DNA of 64,000 nucleotides from Mycobacterium sp. PO1. GTDB lineage: Bacteria > Actinomycetota > Actinomycetes > Mycobacteriales > Mycobacteriaceae. The DNA lies in assembly GCF_017312405.1 (NCBI RefSeq), contig NZ_BLTG01000013.1:1-64000 (forward strand), read 5' to 3'. Both the position numbers and the translations under genes were made by a program. The notes under the pieces are model-generated. The model did not search any database. It saw only the letters and a program-made list of their open reading frames with translations, and was not told where the DNA came from. Shown here one piece after another: positions 18,999 to 26,676 of the stretch (the stretch's first letter is position 1; the number at the start of each line of letters is the position of its first letter).

Positions 18999-21848
18999 TC
19001 AGAGTCCGCGCGCCAGCAGCTCCGCCAGGTGCACCGCGCGCCTTTCGGTGCCCTGCGCGATCTGGGTGCGGCAGCTGAACCCGTCGGCGACCACCGCTGT
19101 CTCCGGTGCGGCGTTGCGCACCGCGGGCAGCAGCACCCGCTCCCCCACCTGCTGGGACACCTCGTAGTGGCCGCGCTCGAAGCCGAAATTGCCCGCCAGG
19201 CCACAGCATCCGGAGTCCGGGATGTCGGCGGCGATGCCGGCCTTGGCCATCAACGTGCGGTCGGCGTCGAAGCCCAGCACGGCGTGCTGGTGACAGTGCG
19301 TCTGCACCAGTGCCTGCGCATCGAGCTGCGGCGGCTGCCAGCCGGAGGCGAGGACGAACTCGGCGAACGTGTGCGTGGTCTCGGCGGCCTGGGCGGCGCG
19401 AGGGTCATCCGGCAGCAGCTCGTGCGCGTCGCGGCGCAGCACCGCGGTACAGCTGGGCTCCAGGCCGACGATCGGGGTGCCGGCGGCCAGGTGCGGGGCG
19501 AGCGCGGTCAGCGAGGACGTCAGCCGTTTCTTCGCCGCGTTCAGCTGCCCGGTCGAGATCCACGTCAGCCCGCAGCACACCGGCCGCTCGGGCAGCACCG
19601 CCTGATAACCGGCCGCTTCGAGCACCGCGACCGCGGCCTGACCGACCTGCGGGGCAAGGTGATTGGTGAAGCTGTCCGGCCACAGCAGCACCCGCCCCTT
19701 CGGCCCGGCGGTGACGGGCCGGGCGGCGAACCACGACGTGAACGTCTGCTCGGCGAACTGCGGGATCTCGCGTTCGTCGGCGATGCCACCGAGGCGTTTG
19801 ACCAGCGGGCCCCGGGCCAGCCGGTTGGCGAGCTTCGGCGCCTTGGCCGCGACCCGCGACCACAGCGGCAGCCAACCCATCGACCAGTGCGACAGCGGCC
19901 GCGCCCAGGGCCGGCCCTGGTAGTGGTGGTGGGTGAATTCCGCCTTGTAGGTGGCCATGTCGACGTTGACGGGGCAGTCCCACAGACACCCCTTGCACGA
20001 CAGGCACAGATCGAGTGCGTCGCGCACCTCGGTGGATCGCCACCCGTCGGTCACCACGTCACCCTGGAGCATCTCCCACAGCAGATGCGCGCGCCCGCGG
20101 GTGGAGTGCTGCTCCTCGCGGGTGGCCTGATAGCTCGGGCACATCACCCCGCCGCTGGTCTGGCGGCATTTGCCGATGCCCACGCAGCGGCGCTGCGCCT
20201 GGGCGAAGTCGCCGTGATCGTCCGGATAGGCGAACAGCGTCAACGGCTTTCGCTGCAGCGGCGCCTGATGGCGGATGTCGGCGTCCAGCGGCGGCGGATC
20301 CACCACCACCCCGGGGTTGAGCACCCGGCGCGGATCCCAGATGTCCTTCATGCCGGCCATCAGCGCCAGACCGTCATCGCCGTACATCCGGCCCAGCAGC
20401 TCCGAGCGGGCCCGGCCGTCGCCGTGCTCCCCGGACACCGAACCACCCAGCGACACCACCAGATCGGTGGCCTCCTCGACGAACGCGCGGTAGGCGCGGA
20501 TGCCGTCGTCGGAGAGCAGGTCGAAGTCGATGCGCATGTGCATGCAGCCCTCACCGAAGTGCCCGTAGGACGCCCCGGCCAGCCCGTAGCGGGCCATCAG
20601 CGCGTCCAGGCCACGCAGGTAGTCGGCCAGCCGGTGCGGCGGCACCGCGGCGTCCTCCCAGCCGCCCCACGCCTCGGCGCCGTCGGCGCGGCGGGTGGCC
20701 AGCCCGGCGGCGTCGGTGCGACACCGCCACAGCACCGCCTGCGCGGCCGGCTCGGTCACCAGCGACGCCGTCGCCGGCGAGCCCGAATCCTTCAGCGCCA
20801 CCAGCATCTTCTCGGCGGCCATGGTCGCCGCGATCAGATCCTCGCCGCCCATCTCGACCAGCACCCAGGCCCGCCCGGCGGGCAGCCCGGCGTCGATCGC
20901 GGCGCGGCGCACCTCGCCGGGCAGCCGGTCGACGAGTTGGTCGTTGATCGACTCCATCGTCAGCGGGCTGTGCGCCAGCACCGTCGGCACGCATTCGGCC
21001 GAGGCGATCGAGTCGGCGAACCCGAGCACGCACAGCACCCGCGCCGCCGGCAGCGGGGTCAGCGCCACCGTCGCGCGCAGCGTCGCGGCGAACCCGCCCT
21101 CGCTGCCGCACAGCAGCGCGGCGACGTTGTAGCCGCGTTCGGGCAGCAGCTCATGCAGCGCGTAGCCGGAGATCTGGCGGGTGAACTGCCCGAACCGCCG
21201 CCGGATCACCGTCTCGTGGGTGTCGACGAATCCGGTGAGGTGGCGGTGCAGTTCGCCCTCGGCACCGGGCAGCGCCGCCAGCGTCTGGCGGTCACCGTGG
21301 GAGGTGACCGTGGTGCGGGTGCCGTCGGCGAGCAGCACCTCCAGCGCGCGCACGTTGTCGGCGGTGGTGCCCCACGCCACCGAATGCGCGCCGCACGCGT
21401 TGTTGGCGATCATCCCGCCCAGCGTGGCGCGACTGGCCGAGGACGGGTCCGCACCGAACGCCAGCTGGTGTGGTTTGGCCGCGGCCAGCAGATGGGTGAG
21501 CACCACCCCGGGTTCGACCAGCGCGGTGCGGGCGGTGGTGTCGATGTCGAGGATCTTGTTGACGTGGCGCGACGCGTCGATCACCACGCCGCCGATCGCG
21601 TTGCCGGCCATCGAGGTGCCGCCCCCGCGCATCACGACCGGGGCTTGTGCTGCGGCCGTCAGCGCGACCGCGGCGGCCAAATCGTCGACGTCTCTCGGGA
21701 CCACGACCAGCTCTGGCACCACCCGGTAGTTCGAGGCGTCGGTGGCATACAGGGCCCGCGCCGTCGCGTCGTCGGCGACGGTGCCGCGAACCTCGGAACG
21801 CAGCTGGGCCCCCAGCCGCCTGACGTCGTAGGTCGCGGGCGTTAACAT
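18999..21848 (-). CDS. FAD-binding D-2-hydroxyacid oxidoreductase with Fe-S and CCG domains
   Basis: A 949-residue fusion of a GlcD-like flavoprotein and a GlpC/GlcF-like Fe-S protein. The PCMH FAD domain (about 40-220) shows VVMRGGGTSMAGNA and GGMIANNACGAHS. The C-terminal third has two 4Fe-4S motifs (CVGIGKCR...CPS and CLSCKGCLWDCP) and two CCG repeats (PVCCGL, SGCCGLAG). Such proteins oxidise D-lactate, D-2-hydroxyglutarate or related acids and pass electrons to the respiratory chain. ATG at 21848 is chosen: the frame stays open upstream, but the domain begins here and a promoter with -10 TAGATT places transcription start at this ATG. Operator copy 2 overlaps the start codon. Confidence 0.9.
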   Translation of the reverse strand: MLTPATYDVRRLGAQLRSEVRGTVADDATARALYATDASNYRVVPELVVVPRDVDDLAAAVALTAAAQAPVVMRGGGTSMAGNAIGGVVIDASRHVNKILDIDTTARTALVEPGVVLTHLLAAAKPHQLAFGADPSSASRATLGGMIANNACGAHSVAWGTTADNVRALEVLLADGTRTTVTSHGDRQTLAALPGAEGELHRHLTGFVDTHETVIRRRFGQFTRQISGYALHELLPERGYNVAALLCGSEGGFAATLRATVALTPLPAARVLCVLGFADSIASAECVPTVLAHSPLTMESINDQLVDRLPGEVRRAAIDAGLPAGRAWVLVEMGGEDLIAATMAAEKMLVALKDSGSPATASLVTEPAAQAVLWRCRTDAAGLATRRADGAEAWGGWEDAAVPPHRLADYLRGLDALMARYGLAGASYGHFGEGCMHMRIDFDLLSDDGIRAYRAFVEEATDLVVSLGGSVSGEHGDGRARSELLGRMYGDDGLALMAGMKDIWDPRRVLNPGVVVDPPPLDADIRHQAPLQRKPLTLFAYPDDHGDFAQAQRRCVGIGKCRQTSGGVMCPSYQATREEQHSTRGRAHLLWEMLQGDVVTDGWRSTEVRDALDLCLSCKGCLWDCPVNVDMATYKAEFTHHHYQGRPWARPLSHWSMGWLPLWSRVAAKAPKLANRLARGPLVKRLGGIADEREIPQFAEQTFTSWFAARPVTAGPKGRVLLWPDSFTNHLAPQVGQAAVAVLEAAGYQAVLPERPVCCGLTWISTGQLNAAKKRLTSSLTALAPHLAAGTPIVGLEPSCTAVLRRDAHELLPDDPRAAQAAETTHTFAEFVLASGWQPPQLDAQALVQTHCHQHAVLGFDADRTLMAKAGIAADIPDSGCCGLAGNFGFERGHYEVSQQVGERVLLPAVRNAAPETAVVADGFSCRTQIAQGTERRAVHLAELLARGL

Positions 21849-21860
21849 TGTTGACAATCT
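21845..21860. promoter_or_regulatory. GntR-type operator, copy 2
   Basis: ACATTGT-TG-ACAATCT with the core ATTGTTGACAAT at 21847-21858. It overlaps the start codon and the -10 region of the FAD/Fe-S gene and lies upstream of the divergent racemase-gntR pair, so it could autoregulate the GntR gene. Confidence 0.75.
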
Positions 21861-21885
21861 ACCTATCTGGGTGGCGGTCAGCCAA
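21856..21885 (-). promoter_or_regulatory. SigA-type promoter of the FAD/Fe-S oxidoreductase gene
   Basis: On the minus strand TTGGCT (21885-21880), 18 bases, TAGATT (21861-21856), then seven bases to the ATG at 21848: a leaderless arrangement. The -10 overlaps operator copy 2. Confidence 0.6.
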
Positions 21886-21896
21886 GGAGGTCCTCT

Positions 21897-22616
21897 ATGC
21901 CAACGGTCGGTCTGCTCTACCCCGGACACAGCGCCGAAGACGATTTTCCCGCACTCGAACAGCGCATCTCCGGCGCGGTGCGGCTCCCGGTGGTGATCAC
22001 CTCGGTCGGCGAGGACGCCCACCGCGTCGATGCGCTGCTCGACATCGGCAGCGGCGCCCGCCTCGCCGACGGTGCGTCCCAGCTGTCCGGCGCGCAGCCC
22101 GACGCGGTGATGTGGGCCTGCACGTCGGGCAGCTTCGTGTTCGGCCCGCAGGGCGCCCGCGCGCAGGCCGCCGCCGTCGCCGACGCGGCCGGGGTGCCGG
22201 CGTCGTCGACGTCGATCGCGTTCGTCGACGCGCTGCGCCACCTCGGGATCCGCCGCGTCGCCGTCGCCGCGTCCTACCCCGACGACGTCGCCCAGCACTT
22301 CGTCGGATTCCTCACCGACGGCGGCGCCGAGGTGGTGTCGATGGGCAGCCACGGCATCTACACCGCCGCCGAAGTCGGCACGCTGGAACCGTCCCGCGTC
22401 GTGGACATGGTGACTGCGGCCGATCACCCCGACGCCGAGGCGGTGCTGGTGCCCGACACCGCGATGCACACGCTGGCGATCATCGACCAACTGGAGGCCG
22501 CCGTGGGCAAGCCGGTGCTGACCGCCAACCAGGTGACGGTGTGGAAGGGCCTGGAGCTGCTGGGGCCGGTACCCGAACTGCCCGGCCTGGGCGCGTTGTT
22601 CGGGAGCCGAAGATGA
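21897..22616 (+). CDS. Asp/Glu racemase superfamily protein, copy 2, lacking the second cysteine
   Basis: A 239-residue protein clearly related to the one at 18165-18887: both share ACTSGSF and GKPVLTANQVT. The first cysteine is kept (C75 in MWACTSGSF), but the second position is Asp (D187 in VLVPDTAMHT). A one-base proton-relay mechanism is therefore unlikely to be the same as in copy 1; decarboxylase-like or one-sided chemistry, or a non-catalytic role, is possible. AAGGAGG lies six bases before the ATG. The gene overlaps gntR by four bases (ATGA), so regulator and enzyme are made together. Confidence 0.8.
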   Translation: MPTVGLLYPGHSAEDDFPALEQRISGAVRLPVVITSVGEDAHRVDALLDIGSGARLADGASQLSGAQPDAVMWACTSGSFVFGPQGARAQAAAVADAAGVPASSTSIAFVDALRHLGIRRVAVAASYPDDVAQHFVGFLTDGGAEVVSMGSHGIYTAAEVGTLEPSRVVDMVTAADHPDAEAVLVPDTAMHTLAIIDQLEAAVGKPVLTANQVTVWKGLELLGPVPELPGLGALFGSRR

Positions 22617-23293
22617 CCGGGCACATCGGGCCGCTGGTGCAGCGCTCGACGCCGAGCATCATCGCCGACAAGCTGCGCGCCGCGATCGGCTACGGCGAAC
22701 TCAAGCCCGGCGAACAGCTGCTGGAGGCCGACCTCGCCCGCCAGCTCGGCGTCAGCCGCGGCCCGCTGCGTGAAGGCATGCAGCGGCTGACCCAGGAAGG
22801 GTTGCTGGTCGCGATCCGCAACCGCGGGCTGTTCGTCATCGACATGACGCCCGAGGACATCCGCGACATGTACATCGCGCGCGAGGCCATCGAACGCGCC
22901 GCGGCGCGCAGCATCGTGGTGTCCGGGGACTTCGTCGCCGCCGGGGATGCGCTGCTGGCCGTCGTGGACAAGATGGGCCGTGCGGCGTCGGCGGCCGAGA
23001 TGAGTGAGCTCGACATCGAATTCCACGAGCTGCTGGTGTCGCTGTCTGGCAGCAAGCATCTGCGCCGCATGCACCAGACCGTCATCACCGAGACCCGCAT
23101 GTGCATCCACTCGCTCGACGACTCCTACGCCAAGTCCGACTTCCGCGAAGAGGAGCACCGCACGCTGGCCACGGCAGTGCGCTCCGGCGATCCCGAGCTG
23201 ACCGACCGGCTGATGGTCGCCCACATGGACGACGCGCTGGCCCGACTCTTCGAGGCGCCCGCCGAGGAGCCGGTCGACGCGGTGGTGTCGTAG
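22613..23293 (+). CDS. GntR-family regulator, FadR/FCD subfamily
   Basis: A 226-residue protein. The N-terminal winged helix (IIADKLRAAIGYGELKPGEQ, then LARQLGVSRGPLREGMQRL) is GntR; the C-terminal all-helical FCD domain includes DIEFHELLVSLSG and EEEHRTLATAV with metal-ligand-type His/Asp positions. FCD regulators bind small carboxylic acids. It is the only regulator in the cassette, and the 12-bp palindrome found at three divergent promoters (18112, 21845, 26635) has the length and symmetry of a FadR-type site. Probable repressor relieved by the pathway substrate or an intermediate. Confidence 0.9.
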   Translation: MTGHIGPLVQRSTPSIIADKLRAAIGYGELKPGEQLLEADLARQLGVSRGPLREGMQRLTQEGLLVAIRNRGLFVIDMTPEDIRDMYIAREAIERAAARSIVVSGDFVAAGDALLAVVDKMGRAASAAEMSELDIEFHELLVSLSGSKHLRRMHQTVITETRMCIHSLDDSYAKSDFREEEHRTLATAVRSGDPELTDRLMVAHMDDALARLFEAPAEEPVDAVVS

Positions 23294-23304
23294 CTCAGCT
23301 CAGT

Positions 23305-24131
23305 TCACCGCACCGCACCGCGCCGACGCAGCGCCTTCCAGCACTTCTCGATTGTGAAGCCCACGCGTTTGTTCGGCATGGCCTCGATCATATCCAACCC
23401 CGCTCATAGAGCAGATGCCGGAACTTGACGTCGAGGTGGACGGGGCGGCGGTGCGGGCCCCATTCCACTCCGACCCGAGCGTCCGGCCACCCCATGGCGA
23501 TGGCCGCATCCCAGAGTTCCTCGCTGATCTCGATGTTGGTCTGCGGAGGCGGCAGACAACTCTGGAGCAGTGACAGCCGCAGCAACGATTCTTCGGGAGA
23601 CCTGGAGCCGGCGTCCATCATCCTGATGGCGTCGCGCGCCTCCCACGTTCCGCGGGCGCCCTGATAGCGGTGCTGCAACGGCTCGACGCCTGCCGGCGTG
23701 ATGTCGGCTATCGCCGCGAGCTGATCCAGGACGACGATGGCCTCCTTCAGCGGCAGACGCCTGGCGATGTCGAACGCGGTGCGCGCCGCATTCGTCCGCG
23801 GCGGCACCCCGTCCGGGTCGATCTCGTCACCGTCGATGCGTTCGTTGCGGACGATGATGCCCGGCTGGGTCCGCCGCGGCGGTGCGATGATCTCGATGGG
23901 CGCGCGGGGGTCGATGGGCTTGACGCCGGCCAGCGCGGCCGCGGTCCGGCCGGCGATGACGCCGCGGCGGCCCGTCCACAACCAGGCCGCCTGAGCTTTG
24001 GCCCAGGTGTCGATGCGTGCGTCCTTGTGGATGTAGACGTCGGGAAGCAGGCTGGTGTAGTTCCAGCGCAGTGCCCCACGGGTCAGCGTGCCTTCCGTGA
24101 TCGCCTCACTGCCGAGGAACGGTTCGCGCAT
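23305..24131 (-). pseudogene. DUF559/AbiEi-like mycobacterial protein, frameshifted near its end
   Basis: The open frame (24131 down to 23388) encodes 247 residues beginning MREPFLGSEAITEGTLTRGALRWNY-like, closely related to the intact 286-residue protein at 57932-58792. It stops after YERGWI. In the next frame the sequence continues DMIEAMPNKRVGF then KALRRRG to a stop at 23305, matching the intact paralogue's GWHDIRVVNEHSAEF and AFQRRG. A single missing base near 23394 explains this. The nuclease-like motif is also weak here (GVEWGPH instead of the expected EYDG/DYEG-x-H form). It probably is a decaying gene; a sequencing error could mimic the frameshift. Function of the family is not established. 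Confidence 0.7.
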
Positions 24132-24443
24132 GCGGCCACGCTCGCCGGACGGTGTGACACGTCCGTGTGGTGCAGCCGGGTTCCGCAGCACGGCTGTGGA
24201 TCGCGGCCATGTTGGGGAACAACTCTCGATTCAGTGCTATAGCCCAGATTGACATCCGGGCTGTGAAAACACCCCAATCGAGCGAAAACAGCAGCCGTCA
24301 TGTCGATCTCGCTCCGAGCACCTCAAACAGGTTTGCAGTGACCCAGCTGCCACCTGCCAACCCGCCAGCTGCGACACCCCGGCACGCTCCGCAGCTGCCT
24401 AGGGCACCCACTCCTCGCCCGGTGAGCACTCGCCATGCACTGC
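24132..24443. other. intergenic stretch with no recognised feature
   Basis: About 310 bases between the start of the DUF559-like gene and the end of the MazF-like gene. Short open frames only, none resembling a protein. No clear repeat, hairpin or promoter was seen. Confidence 0.5.
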
Positions 24444-24788
24444 TCAGAGATCCAGCACGCGCCGGAGCCCCCCGTCGACGCCGGCCATCAGGCTGGGCGG
24501 CACACCTCCAACTCGGTCGGTGAGGTCGGTCTTGTTCAAGGTGATCAGGGCAGTCACGTTGACGACCGAATCGCGGGGTAGTCCCGTGACACTTGCCGGT
24601 AGGAAGACATTGCCGGGCATTGCCGCCAGCGCCGTGTTCGATGTGATCACCACGGCGAGAACGGTGGCAAGACGGCTCAAGTTATATGGCTCAGACTGAA
24701 CGATGAGCACCGGTCGGTGCTTGGCGGGACGGCTGCCTGTCGGCGGCGCGAGGTCAGCCCAGTAGATGTCCCCGCGTTTGATCACCAC
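24444..24788 (-). CDS. MazF/PemK-like toxin
   Basis: A 114-residue protein with the MazF signature: RGDIYWADLAPPTGSRPAKHRPVLIVQ at the N-terminus (catalytic Arg in the RP-H-RPV region), then VVITSNT and SVVNVTALITLNKTDL with the conserved Thr. MazF toxins are sequence-specific mRNA or tRNA endoribonucleases. Starts are GTG at 24788 or 24785; the latter gives a four-base GTGA overlap with the antitoxin stop, the usual coupling in toxin-antitoxin pairs. It lies between the GntR cassette's arms and may stabilise it. Confidence 0.88.
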   Translation of the reverse strand: MVIKRGDIYWADLAPPTGSRPAKHRPVLIVQSEPYNLSRLATVLAVVITSNTALAAMPGNVFLPASVTGLPRDSVVNVTALITLNKTDLTDRVGGVPPSLMAGVDGGLRRVLDL

Positions 24789-25030
24789 TCATCATCCGTG
24801 TCATGCAATACGCGATGCCCGGCTTCCACCGCATCGGCCACCTCTTCGTCGGGGCCGACGAGGCGTTCCAACGCACCGTTGATGTGCTCGGTCAGCGACG
24901 ATGCATCCAGTTCGTCGAGATATCTCTGCGCGGCCCGGGTGAAGAACTCGGATCGACTCATACCGAGGTCGTTGGCACGCCGAGTCACACGCTCGAACGT
25001 CTCGTCTGGCAGGGAAATGGCCGTCTTCAT
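24782..25030 (-). CDS. ribbon-helix-helix antitoxin (MazE-like)
   Basis: An 82-residue protein starting MKTAISLPDETFERVTRRANDLG, the ribbon-helix-helix DNA-binding start, followed by MSRSEFFTRAAQRYL and an acidic C-terminus that would wrap the toxin. The start at 25030 is chosen by alignment with family N-termini; the open frame upstream has no such similarity. It precedes and overlaps the MazF-like gene. It probably represses its own promoter. Confidence 0.87.
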   Translation of the reverse strand: MKTAISLPDETFERVTRRANDLGMSRSEFFTRAAQRYLDELDASSLTEHINGALERLVGPDEEVADAVEAGHRVLHDTDDEW

Positions 25031-25143
25031 CAAGAGAGTATAACTCGGTATAACCGGAGTCCGGTTCGTGCGTTGGGGCTGCGCTGGCTGCGGGAAAATG
25101 GGCGAAAACCCCGCGCTGAACGCAGTTTCAACGCAACCTAACG

Positions 25144-26598
25144 TCACATCTTGATGCCGATGTACTTCGTCTCGAGGAATTCGTCGATGCCGACCGAGCC
25201 GCCCTCGCGGCCCAGCCCGGAAGCCTTCACCCCGCCGAACGGGGCAGCCGGATTCGACACCACGCCCTGGTTCAGCCCGACCATGCCGGTCTCCAACGCC
25301 TCGGCCACCCGCAGCGCGCGACGCAGATCGTTGGTGAACACGTAAGACACCAAACCGTATTCGGTGTCGTTGGCGGCCGCGACCACCTCCTCCTCGGTGT
25401 CGAACGGCGTCAGCGGCGCGACGGGCCCGAAGATCTCCTGATCACACATCGCCGCGTCGCGCGGCACCCCGGTCAGCACCGTCGGCGGGTAGAAGAACCC
25501 CTCCCCGCCCGGCGCGGTGCCCCCGGTCAGCACCGACGCCCCGCGTGAGACCGCGTCGGCGACCAGCGTCTCGACCTTCTGGAGCGCCGCAGCGTCGATC
25601 AGCGGGCCGACGTTGACGCCGTCCTCGGTGCCGGGGCCCACCCTCAGCGCCGACATCTTCTCGGCCAGCCGGCGGCCGAACTCGTCGATGACCGAGGACT
25701 GCACGTAGATCCGGTTGGCCGCGGTGCACGCCTCCCCCATGTTGCGCATCTTGGCCGCGATCGCACCGTCGACTGCTTCGTCGAGATCGGCGTCCTCGAA
25801 CACCACGAACGGCGCGTTGCCGCCCAGTTCCAGCGAGGTGCGCAGGATCTTCTCGGCGCACTGCTCCAAGAGTTTGCGCCCGACCGCGGTGGAGCCGGTG
25901 AACGACAGCTTGCGGATCGCCCCGGAGCGGATCATCGGCTCGATCACCGCGCCGGCGTCGGTGGTGGCGATGCAGTTGACCGCACCCGGCGGCAGACCCG
26001 CCTCGACCAGCAGGTCCATCAGCGCCAGCATCGACAGCGGGGTCTGCGGCGCCGGCTTGATGACGCTGGTGCAGCCGGCCGCGATGGCGGGGCCGAGCTT
26101 GCGGGTGCCCATCGCCATCGGGAAGTTCCACGGCGTGATCAGCAGGCACGGCCCGACGGGCTGACGGGTGACCAGGAAGCGCGCCCCACCCGCCGGGGCA
26201 GTCTGGTAGCCGCCGTCGATGCGCACCGCCTCACCGGCGAAGTGGCGGAAGAACTCTGCGGCGTAGGCGATCTCGCCGCGGGCCTCGGCCAACGGCTTGC
26301 CCATCTCCAGGGTCATCAGCAGCGCCAGGTCGTCGACGCGCTCATGCAGCAGCTCGAACGCGCGGGTGAGGATGTCGGCGCGTTCCCGCGGGGGCATCGC
26401 TGCGAACGCGGGCTGGGCGGCCACCGCCGCATCCAGTGCGGCGCGACCGTCCTCGGGCGAGGCGTCTGCGACCGCGCACAGCGTCTGCCCGGTGGCGGGG
26501 TTGACGACGTCGAACGTGCGCCCGCCGGTGGCGTCGACCCACTTGCCGTCGATGAACAGACCTCTCTCGACCGCCGCGACGACCCGTGCCTGGTCCAC
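25144..26598 (-). CDS. NAD(P)-dependent succinate-semialdehyde-type dehydrogenase
   Basis: A 484-residue aldehyde dehydrogenase. ITPWNFPMAMGTRKLGPAIA is the cofactor-binding segment, LELGGNAPFVVFEDADL holds the general base Glu, and the nucleophilic Cys is in NMGEACTAANRIYV. Length and these motifs resemble GabD/SSADH. Start is GTG at 26598 behind AAGGGG. It is divergent from a GABA-type aminotransferase gene across operator copy 3; together they could turn an omega-amino acid into a dicarboxylate. The exact aldehyde is not known. Confidence 0.9.
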   Translation of the reverse strand: MDQARVVAAVERGLFIDGKWVDATGGRTFDVVNPATGQTLCAVADASPEDGRAALDAAVAAQPAFAAMPPRERADILTRAFELLHERVDDLALLMTLEMGKPLAEARGEIAYAAEFFRHFAGEAVRIDGGYQTAPAGGARFLVTRQPVGPCLLITPWNFPMAMGTRKLGPAIAAGCTSVIKPAPQTPLSMLALMDLLVEAGLPPGAVNCIATTDAGAVIEPMIRSGAIRKLSFTGSTAVGRKLLEQCAEKILRTSLELGGNAPFVVFEDADLDEAVDGAIAAKMRNMGEACTAANRIYVQSSVIDEFGRRLAEKMSALRVGPGTEDGVNVGPLIDAAALQKVETLVADAVSRGASVLTGGTAPGGEGFFYPPTVLTGVPRDAAMCDQEIFGPVAPLTPFDTEEEVVAAANDTEYGLVSYVFTNDLRRALRVAEALETGMVGLNQGVVSNPAAPFGGVKASGLGREGGSVGIDEFLETKYIGIKM

Positions 26599-26634
26599 TG
26601 CACCACCCCTTCAAATTCGACAACCACGTCCGCT

Positions 26635-26650
26635 AGATTGTTGACAATCT
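26635..26650. promoter_or_regulatory. GntR-type operator, copy 3
   Basis: AGATTGT-TG-ACAATCT, a perfect 7-2-7 inverted repeat between the divergent aldehyde dehydrogenase and aminotransferase genes. The core ATTGTTGACAAT is identical to copy 2. Confidence 0.78.
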
Positions 26651-26676
26651 ACCCGTCGACAATCAAGGGACTCGCT

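Noticed and set aside
19029..21845. 938-codon open frame opposite the FAD/Fe-S gene
   Set aside because: The minus strand encodes clear FAD, Fe-S and CCG motifs; the plus frame is an Arg/Gly/His-rich shadow.
21849..22490. N-terminal extension of the FAD/Fe-S protein to 1163 residues
   Set aside because: The extension is antisense to the racemase-like gene and crosses the promoter and operator; the FAD domain begins at the ATG at 21848.
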